Source: an uncultured bacterium (GTDB lineage Bacteria; Bacillota; Clostridia; Peptostreptococcales; Anaerovoracaceae). From it: a DNA stretch of 27,385 nt. Below the pieces are notes generated by a model. That model did no database searches and was not told where the DNA came from. It saw only the letters and a program-made list of their open reading frames with translations. Location of the stretch: assembly GCA_905214195.1 (NCBI GenBank), contig CAJMLH010000029.1, positions 1-27,385 on the forward strand. The letters are read 5' to 3'. This document shows positions 15,179 to 21,342 of the stretch, one piece after another; the stretch's first letter is position 1; the number at the start of each line of letters is the position of its first letter. The position numbers and the translations under genes are program-made.

Positions 15179-17104
15179 TTAAGATTCCTTTGACGATGGA
15201 ATAAAGTTGGTTTTTTCTTCGCTGCATTCCGGGCAAACCCAATCTTCAGGAAGCTCCTTAAAGCGTGTTCCCGGTGCAATTTCTCCTTCTTCATCGCCAA
15301 GTTCAGGTATATATTCGTATCCACAGCCTAAACATACATATCTTCCCACAGGTTCAGGAGATGGTTCTTCGGCTGTCTGTCTTTTCATCTTTACCATAGG
15401 CGGCGCCGGTTTTTTAGGTGCGTCGCCTCCAAGTGCCTCAATAAGGGCAGGTATTATTTCATTCAAGTCCCCTACTATTCCGTAATCTGCATTTTTAAAT
15501 ATAGGGGCGTTTGCGTTAGTATTGATTGCTACTATTGTAGAAGCATCTTTTATTCCTTTAAGATGCTGGCTCGCTCCTGAAATTCCGCAAGCTATATAAA
15601 GGTTGCCCGAAAATTTCTGTCCGCTCATTCCAACATATCTGTTAAGCGGTACATACATCAGTTGTTCCGCTACAGGCCTGGAAGAGCCCAAAGCTGCACC
15701 TGCTGCTTTTGCCAGGCGTTTTATAAGCTCCATGTTTTCCTTGGAGCCAACTCCCTTACCGGCACTCACTACTCGTTCTGCTTCGATTATCGGCGTGTCT
15801 ATGTCAATACCTACCGAAAAATCGTACCCTGCGGTTTGGAGAGCATCCACCAATTGCTTTACCTTTTCTTCCGCAGTTCCATCCTTGATAATCATTCTTT
15901 TTCTTGCTCCGGTAATAGGCAGTTTATTGCTTACTGCCTTTACAGCAGGTGCTGCCTTAGCGGCTTTCCCTAAAATATGAGACGCTATTACAACACTCTG
16001 GATTTCATTGGTTCCTTCGTATATTGTGCAGATTTTTGCATCTCTGTAAAATCTCTCGACTTCCATTCCCTTAAGGTACCCATTTCCTCCGAATGTTTGA
16101 AGTGCGTCGTTTACGACTTCAAGACATATGTCCGAAGCGTATTTCTTAGCCATAGCAGATTCCATTCCATACGGCTGATGATTTTCTTTCAGTTCCGCCG
16201 CACTGTATACCATGAATCTTGCTGCTCTTATCTTTGTTGCCATTTCGGCAATTTTGAACTGGATTGCCTGTAATTGAGCTATAGGCGCTCCAAATTGTTC
16301 TCTTTCCTTAGCGTACTCTACGGCAGCCTCGTATGCCCCTTGGGCAATACCCAAAGCCTGCGAAGCAATACCTATACGACCGCCGTCTAAGGTAGACATT
16401 GCTATTTTAAATCCCTGACCTTCTTTTCCAAGTAGGTTCTCTTTTGGGATTTTCACATTGTTAAAAAGGAGTTGTGCCGTTGCTGATGAGCGAATTCCCA
16501 TCTTGTCATAGTGATCTCCGAAAGTAAATCCTTCCCATCCCTTCTCAACTATGAAAGCACTTATACCTTTCGTTCCGATTCCCGGTGTTGTAACTGCAAA
16601 GATAATATATGTATCTGCTTTTTCACCGTTGGTTATAAATATCTTTTCGCCATTAAGAATATAATAATCACCTACCAGTTCGGCTGTAGTTTCAGTTCCG
16701 CCTGCGTCAGAACCCGCATTAGGCTCAGTAAGGCCGAAAGCTCCTATTTTTTCTCCTTTTGCTAACGGCACAAGATATTTTTGCTTCTGTTCTTCTGTTC
16801 CGTATGCAAAGATAGGATATGCTCCCAGAGATACATGGGCAGACAGTATTACTCCTGTACCGCCATCAACTCTCGAAAGCTCTTCTACCGCAATAGCATA
16901 ACTTAATATATCCTTTCCGGCACCGCCGTATTCTTTAGGATAAGGAAGTCCCATGAACCCCCTTTTACCGAAGTCTTTTATCTGTTCTTCGGGAAATTCA
17001 TTATTTTTATCAAGAGAAAAAGCTATCGGCTTAATTTCTCTTTCCACCCACTCTCTAATCTGCGCACGCAACTGCTCGTGCTCTTTTGAAGTCTGAAATA
17101 ACAT
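15179..17104 (-). CDS. Acyl-CoA dehydrogenase - EtfA C-domain - rubredoxin fusion
   Basis: A 641-residue three-part redox protein. Residues 1-380 form an acyl-CoA dehydrogenase with FAD-binding blocks LTEPNAGSDAGG (125-136) and QTFGGNGYLKGMEVERFYRD (336-355). The catalytic glutamate lies in IYEGTNEIQ (Glu363). Residues about 440-560 match the C-terminal FAD-binding domain of EtfA: ERVVSAGKG, LGSSRPV, VGMSGQ, LYIACGISGASQH and FKNADYGIVGD. The N-terminal EtfA domain and EtfB are absent. A Pro/Lys linker leads to a rubredoxin (588-634) with CLGC (C591, C594) and CPEC (C624, C627). The inferred path is acyl-CoA to FAD to ETF-type FAD to rubredoxin Fe to the flavodiiron protein encoded next. The cognate acyl-CoA is unknown; the active site resembles the short/branched-chain group. 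RBS AAGGAGG precedes the ATG at 17104. Confidence 0.95.
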   Translation of the reverse strand: MLFQTSKEHEQLRAQIREWVEREIKPIAFSLDKNNEFPEEQIKDFGKRGFMGLPYPKEYGGAGKDILSYAIAVEELSRVDGGTGVILSAHVSLGAYPIFAYGTEEQKQKYLVPLAKGEKIGAFGLTEPNAGSDAGGTETTAELVGDYYILNGEKIFITNGEKADTYIIFAVTTPGIGTKGISAFIVEKGWEGFTFGDHYDKMGIRSSATAQLLFNNVKIPKENLLGKEGQGFKIAMSTLDGGRIGIASQALGIAQGAYEAAVEYAKEREQFGAPIAQLQAIQFKIAEMATKIRAARFMVYSAAELKENHQPYGMESAMAKKYASDICLEVVNDALQTFGGNGYLKGMEVERFYRDAKICTIYEGTNEIQSVVIASHILGKAAKAAPAVKAVSNKLPITGARKRMIIKDGTAEEKVKQLVDALQTAGYDFSVGIDIDTPIIEAERVVSAGKGVGSKENMELIKRLAKAAGAALGSSRPVAEQLMYVPLNRYVGMSGQKFSGNLYIACGISGASQHLKGIKDASTIVAINTNANAPIFKNADYGIVGDLNEIIPALIEALGGDAPKKPAPPMVKMKRQTAEEPSPEPVGRYVCLGCGYEYIPELGDEEGEIAPGTRFKELPEDWVCPECSEEKTNFIPSSKES

Positions 17105-17132
17105 AGTTATCCTCCTTTCATTCTATGGCTAT

Positions 17133-17138
17133 ATATTA
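17133..17138 (-). promoter_or_regulatory. Predicted -10 of the ACAD-fprA operon
   Basis: TAATAT on the minus strand, about 29 bp before the ATG. No -35 consensus lies 17 bp upstream, consistent with an activator-dependent promoter. The predicted RNA start is near 17126. Confidence 0.45.
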
Positions 17139-17160
17139 GCCCAAAAAACACCGGAAGTAT

Positions 17161-17174
17161 GTAACCATGGTTAC
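17161..17174. promoter_or_regulatory. Perfect palindrome GTAACCATGGTTAC, candidate Crp/Fnr-family operator
   Basis: A 14-bp perfect palindrome of the form GTAAC-N4-GTTAC. Its centre (17167.5) is about 41.5 bp upstream of the RNA start inferred from TAATAT, the classic class II position for Crp/Fnr activators. From memory, clostridial HcpR-type Crp/Fnr regulators of nitrosative/oxidative stress genes use such a motif; this was not checked. A Crp/Fnr gene lies directly upstream (17391-18071). Confidence 0.7.
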
Positions 17175-17222
17175 GCATTTTAACAAAATTTTCATTTTTT
17201 TGTTTTTTGCAAAAAGGGTTCT

Positions 17223-17236
17223 GTAACAAATGTTGA
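17223..17236. promoter_or_regulatory. Possible second, degenerate GTAAC-N4-GTT site
   Basis: GTAAC-AAAT-GTTGA matches 8 of the 10 fixed positions of the palindrome at 17161-17174. The centres are 62 bp apart, placing this one near -103.5 from the same inferred start. Weak alone. Confidence 0.3.
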
Positions 17237-17320
17237 TATGGCTGAAAAGGTTTCGGTAATTTCGATTTTTTGTTGCGAAAAACTGAGCATAAGTGCCGCC
17301 TCAACATTTTACGCAAAATA

Positions 17321-17373
17321 AAAAGACTGCTCGAACAAAGCTCACGCAAGCACCGCAGCCTCTTCAAGCAGTC
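17321..17373 (-). terminator. Terminator after the Crp/Fnr gene
   Basis: On the minus strand GACTGCTTGAA (17373-17363) pairs with TTCGAGCAGTC (17335-17325) over 11 bp with one G-U pair. TTTT-A-TTTT follows. The long loop may fold further. It separates the Crp/Fnr gene from the ACAD promoter. Confidence 0.75.
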
Positions 17374-17390
17374 CGTTTTCATTTATTTTA

Positions 17391-18071
17391 TCAATTAGCT
17401 ATCTCTTCCAATGCACATCTGTCCAAAACAGTAATCCTGTTCTTTTCAACATCGATAACACCATCTTCCTTAAGCTTCATCAAAGCTCTTGACAGCGATG
17501 GTCTTGCCACTCCCAAGAACTCAGCCAGCTCTTCTCTGTCCATTCTCAAATACACCGTATCTCCACCGCCGCCATCTGTTTCAAGACAATCAAGAAGCCA
17601 GTTTGCAATACGCTCTTTTAGCGAAGTGGGCGTTACCATGCTTATTTTTTTCATCGCCTGTATTTCTTTACCCGACAATATGCCAAGCATATTTCTGATA
17701 AGCTGTTGATGATGAGCGCAGGAATGATCACAAAAACAATGAAAATATTGCCATGGTATTTCAAGAATTTCAGTATCGCCTGCGGACTCTGCATCATAGC
17801 CGTAGCAGCTTTTTTCTCCCATGAAGCAATTTTCTCCGAAAATGCTTCCTTCGCTTACTTCATCAAGAAAATGCTGTTTGCCCGAAAATAGATTCTTTAC
17901 AAGTTTCACTCTTCCTTTAAGAAGAACGAACAATTTTACAGGTTCGTCTCCCTGCATGAAAATCTTTTCCCCTTGTTCATACTTCTTTATCTTACTTTTA
18001 GAGCAAATCAGTATTCTGTCTATACTTTCCTGGCTGATTCCGCCAAACAATAAATTTTCTCTTATTTCCAT
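17391..18071 (-). CDS. Crp/Fnr-family transcriptional regulator
   Basis: A 226-residue regulator. Residues 10-115 form a cyclic-nucleotide-binding-type beta-roll (GEKIFMQGDEPVKLFVLLKGRVKL, then the GSIFGE turn). A long dimer helix follows, then a winged helix with MDREELAEFLGVARPSLSRAL (177-197). The effector pocket lacks an obvious cAMP-binding RS pair. A Cys/His-rich stretch HCFCDHSCAHH (111-121) at the start of the dimer helix could bind metal, heme or a cluster. The ATG lies 2 bp after the serS stop, with no Shine-Dalgarno, so translation is probably coupled to serS. The next operon downstream (ACAD fusion and flavodiiron) carries a fitting palindrome, so an O2 or NO response is the leading idea. 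Confidence 0.92.
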   Translation of the reverse strand: MEIRENLLFGGISQESIDRILICSKSKIKKYEQGEKIFMQGDEPVKLFVLLKGRVKLVKNLFSGKQHFLDEVSEGSIFGENCFMGEKSCYGYDAESAGDTEILEIPWQYFHCFCDHSCAHHQQLIRNMLGILSGKEIQAMKKISMVTPTSLKERIANWLLDCLETDGGGGDTVYLRMDREELAEFLGVARPSLSRALMKLKEDGVIDVEKNRITVLDRCALEEIAN

Positions 18072-18073
18072 GA

Positions 18074-19345
18074 TTATTTTATTACATCACAGCCCATGTA
18101 TTTTCTAAGAGCCTCAGGAACAACTACGCTTCCGTCAGCCTGCTGATAATTTTCTAAAATGGCAGCCACTGTTCTTCCAACTGCAAGACCTGAACCGTTA
18201 AGAGTGTGTACAAACTCAGCCTTACCGGTTTCTTCATTTCTGTATCTGATATTAGCTCTTCTTGCCTGATAATCTTCAAAGTTACTGCAAGAAGATATTT
18301 CAACATATCTTCCGTAGCTTGGCATCCACACCTCTATATCGTAAGTCATAGCTGATGAGAATCCCAAATCTCCGGAGCTTAATCTCACAACTCTGTATGG
18401 GATGTCAAGAATCTGAAGCACCGCTTCTGCATCTGCTGTCAGTTTTTCAAGTTCGTCATATGAAGTGTCCGGTTTAACAAATTTAACAAGTTCAACCTTA
18501 TTAAACTGATGCTGTCTTATAAGACCTCTTGTATCTCTGCCTGCTGAACCTGCCTCTGCACGGAAGCAAGGAGTGTATGCAGTATAATATACAGGAAGCT
18601 CTGCTTCAGGCATAATTTCCTGAGCTCTAAGGTTAGTTACAGGCACTTCTGCCGTAGGTATCAAGAAGAAATCCTTTTGCGGTACATAGAACATATCTTC
18701 TTCAAATTTAGGAAGCTGACCTGTTCCGGTCATGGCTGCTCTGTTTACCATGAAAGGCGGAAGTATTTCCACATAATCCTGATCAATTGTATGAAGATCA
18801 AGCATGAATGATATAACAGCTCTTTCCAATCTTGCTCCAAGACCCTTGTAAACTGTGAATCTTGCGCCGGAAATCTTGGCAGCCCTGTCAAAATCCAAAA
18901 TATCAAGGTCTGTACCTATATCCCAGTGTGCTTTTGGTTCAAAGCCGAAATCTTTCGGTTCTTTGAACTTTCTCATTTCAACATTATCGCTGTCATCTTC
19001 TCCAACCTGAACATCTTTATACGGAGTATTAGGTATTCCAAGCAAAGTATCCCTAAGTTCCTTTTCTATTGCGCTCAGCTGATTGTCAAATTCCTTTATG
19101 GCGGTAGACAGTTCTTTCATCTCAGCCATAATAGCAGTTGTATCTTCACCTGCTTTCTTCAGTTTCGGAATCTCTTTTGAAACAGTATTCTGACGATTTT
19201 TCATCTGTTCCACTTCAAGAAGAATTTCTCTTCTCTTAGCATCCAATTCAGGCACTCGGGAAAGGCCGAAATCTCCTTTGCATCTCTTTTCGACTGCGGC
19301 TTTTACATTATCGTAGTCTTCTCTGATTCTTTTAATGTCTAACAT
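18074..19345 (-). CDS. serS: Seryl-tRNA synthetase
   Basis: A 423-residue class II aminoacyl-tRNA synthetase that charges tRNA-Ser. The N-terminal coiled-coil arm is seen at about residues 30-100 (Lys/Glu heptads). Motif 2 is in CFRAEAGSAGRDTRGLIRQHQF and motif 3 in LNGSGLAVGRTVAAILENYQ. I chose the start MLDIKRIRED at 19345, the normal N-terminus of SerRS, with GGAGGA 5 bp upstream. A longer frame to 19402 runs into the glutamine synthetase gene. Its ribosome site overlaps the TAG of the upstream glutamine synthetase gene, so the two are co-transcribed. Confidence 0.97.
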   Translation of the reverse strand: MLDIKRIREDYDNVKAAVEKRCKGDFGLSRVPELDAKRREILLEVEQMKNRQNTVSKEIPKLKKAGEDTTAIMAEMKELSTAIKEFDNQLSAIEKELRDTLLGIPNTPYKDVQVGEDDSDNVEMRKFKEPKDFGFEPKAHWDIGTDLDILDFDRAAKISGARFTVYKGLGARLERAVISFMLDLHTIDQDYVEILPPFMVNRAAMTGTGQLPKFEEDMFYVPQKDFFLIPTAEVPVTNLRAQEIMPEAELPVYYTAYTPCFRAEAGSAGRDTRGLIRQHQFNKVELVKFVKPDTSYDELEKLTADAEAVLQILDIPYRVVRLSSGDLGFSSAMTYDIEVWMPSYGRYVEISSCSNFEDYQARRANIRYRNEETGKAEFVHTLNGSGLAVGRTVAAILENYQQADGSVVVPEALRKYMGCDVIK

Positions 19346-19355
19346 AGCTTTCCTC

Positions 19356-21272
19356 CTACAACAGGTTCTTCCTGTATCTTGTATAAAGTTTTCTAAGGAC
19401 ACTCATTTTGCCCTGAAGTTCTATCTGTAAATCAGATGCCAGCTGGTACTCACCGTTGTCCAAAGCTTCCTTGGTTCTTGTAAGTAAACCCTTGCTTGAC
19501 AGACTGTCCTTGGCTATGGAATATCTCATTTGGTTAATTTCTTCCCAGTTTGCCAAGTCATAGTCGGTGGCATCGCTGCCGTGCATCATCTTGTATTCTC
19601 TTATATCTCTCATATAGTCAGGAATTATCCTGTCATGGAGTTCCTTTTTCCATTGATTTATGGCATAAGCGGCGAAAGACTCTATAGCGATATGCGGAAT
19701 AACCCCGCCTCCGGAAATAGCTTCCGTCTTATCAGGGTACTGATAAAAACCTTGAATATTCTCCCATACGGTTTTAGGCGCTGTTCCGAACAAGGAGTTT
19801 CTTTCCTCTTCGGTATAGTCTTTGAATATATTCAGTTCGCTTCTGTACTCTCTGTCTTTCTCAAGATAAAAGTCCTCTTCGCCACGCTTTTTTGAAATGG
19901 ATTTTTCCAATTCTTTCGGAGTCTTTTGTTCCGATAAAACTTTATTTATTCCATCAAGCATTGCCATGTAACTGCTTGCCAGCACCAAATATGTATTTGA
20001 CTTAGGATGAGGTGAACGAAGCTCAAACCTTGTAGCCAAAGTCTTATTTCTGTCTCTTACCAATCCAACCAGAATAGTTCTGTTTCTTGACGGATCAGTG
20101 GTACTATGTCCCAATGAAGTTGCAACGCAGACAGGTGCTTCATAACCCGGCTTCTGTCTGTTAAGTGCATCTATAGTCGGGCTGACAAATGGGTTTATAG
20201 CTTCATAATTCTTTAAAATCCCCATAAGCGCACCAAAGCCCACAGGGTTCAAGAAGTCTGCCGTAGGATCTGCTGCGGAGAAAAGATTTATAATCTTTCC
20301 GTTTTTAAGTTTTGCAGAAACGCCCAAGTGAGTATGTTCTCCGCTTCCTGCAACGCCCTCAACAGGCTTAGCCATAAATGTTGTCACAAGACCGAATTGA
20401 TTAAAGATATCTCTTACGACATATTTTACTTGCTTTTCATTATCGGCAGCCTGCATAGCATCAGAATACTTCCAGTCTATTTCCAGCTGCTCCATAATAT
20501 GGTCATGGGCGCCTGAGCGAGTGAGTCTCGACTTTACTCCGCCTACTTCTTTATGTCCCATTTCCATTTCAAAACCATAATAGTCAAGAATTTCAAGGGA
20601 TTTTTCAAGAGCAGTTCTTACCGGTCCATAAGTTCTCTTCCAATATTGCTCTTTTAATTCTTGCGAAGTGGAAAGCTGTTCCTTGTCAGCTTTGTCTTCA
20701 GGAGTTCTTACCCAGAATTCAAGTTCAGTAGCACTTGTAACCTTGATTTCCTCTATATCATCTGCACTGTCTGCACCGTCGATATACTCAAATACATAAG
20801 GATTCTCGTAAAGAAGCTTCATTAAGTCTTCTTTAAACTTTGACATCGTCTGCTTCAGTATCGACCTTGAACCGACTTGGGCTCTCTCGTTATGTACAAG
20901 GAACGAAGGAATTCGCAGCGTTCCAACAGGAAGATCAAGTTTGCCGTTAATATTGTCAAAATTGTAATCTACATACCAATTTACGCTTGCATCAGGTATC
21001 ATGTCTACCTTAGCATTATTCAACGAAGTAATTTTAGGCAAATGCACGCTGGATCCATCTGTCTGAACGCCATGTTCGAGCATATCGTCCATATCATTTA
21101 GGAACATTTTCACAGGAATTCTTTCATCTGTATCGTTGCCTGCAATATCAAGTCCCACAAAAGAAACAAATTCCACTTCAGGGTGTTTTGTCAATATCGC
21201 CGTCAAAGATTCTTTGTCATGTTTTTCCGGCGGAATTTTGAACAGCATGCGTTCAAAATCAAATTCCAGCAT
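19356..21272 (-). CDS. glnA: Glutamine synthetase, long divergent form
   Basis: A 638-residue enzyme with the glutamine synthetase catalytic core (ATP + glutamate + ammonia to glutamine). Visible are DGSSV (72-76), TELEFWV (182-188), FMAKPVEGVAGSGEHTHLGVS (299-319), the PGYEAPV block (375-381) and RFELRSPHP (415-423). It differs from ordinary GSI in several ways. The metal loop HKEV...MEQLEIDW (240-267) has an insertion of about 13 residues where GSI has HHEVA-GQNE. NSYKRL is replaced by DALNRQ. No clear adenylylation Tyr is present. A C-terminal part of roughly 180 residues extends past the core. It is also shorter than the roughly 700-residue GSIII. RBS GGAGGT lies 7 bp before the ATG. Confidence 0.9.
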   Translation of the reverse strand: MLEFDFERMLFKIPPEKHDKESLTAILTKHPEVEFVSFVGLDIAGNDTDERIPVKMFLNDMDDMLEHGVQTDGSSVHLPKITSLNNAKVDMIPDASVNWYVDYNFDNINGKLDLPVGTLRIPSFLVHNERAQVGSRSILKQTMSKFKEDLMKLLYENPYVFEYIDGADSADDIEEIKVTSATELEFWVRTPEDKADKEQLSTSQELKEQYWKRTYGPVRTALEKSLEILDYYGFEMEMGHKEVGGVKSRLTRSGAHDHIMEQLEIDWKYSDAMQAADNEKQVKYVVRDIFNQFGLVTTFMAKPVEGVAGSGEHTHLGVSAKLKNGKIINLFSAADPTADFLNPVGFGALMGILKNYEAINPFVSPTIDALNRQKPGYEAPVCVATSLGHSTTDPSRNRTILVGLVRDRNKTLATRFELRSPHPKSNTYLVLASSYMAMLDGINKVLSEQKTPKELEKSISKKRGEEDFYLEKDREYRSELNIFKDYTEEERNSLFGTAPKTVWENIQGFYQYPDKTEAISGGGVIPHIAIESFAAYAINQWKKELHDRIIPDYMRDIREYKMMHGSDATDYDLANWEEINQMRYSIAKDSLSSKGLLTRTKEALDNGEYQLASDLQIELQGKMSVLRKLYTRYRKNLL

Positions 21273-21307
21273 ATTTTACCTCCACGCAATTAAAATTTAT
21301 TTTTTTA

Positions 21308-21332
21308 ATGCCGGCCGCTTTGCGGCCGGCAT
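21308..21332 (-). repeat. GC-rich stem-loop between the UPF0182 and glutamine synthetase genes
   Basis: ATGCCGGCCGC and GCGGCCGGCAT form a perfect 11-bp stem with a 3-nt loop, 10 bp after the UPF0182 stop. On the transcribed strand it is followed by TAAAAAATAAATTTT, not by a U-tract, so it does not look like an ordinary intrinsic terminator. It may instead protect or process the mRNA, or be a dispersed repeat. Confidence 0.75.
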
Positions 21333-21342
21333 CACATTAGTC

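Noticed and set aside
17107..17382. 91-codon minus-strand frame between the Crp/Fnr and ACAD genes
   Set aside because: It spans the Crp/Fnr terminator, the palindrome and the ACAD promoter, has no Shine-Dalgarno, and does not look protein-like.
21308..21332. Ordinary rho-independent terminator
   Set aside because: On the transcribed strand the stem is followed by an A-run rather than T's, so it is listed as a stem-loop.
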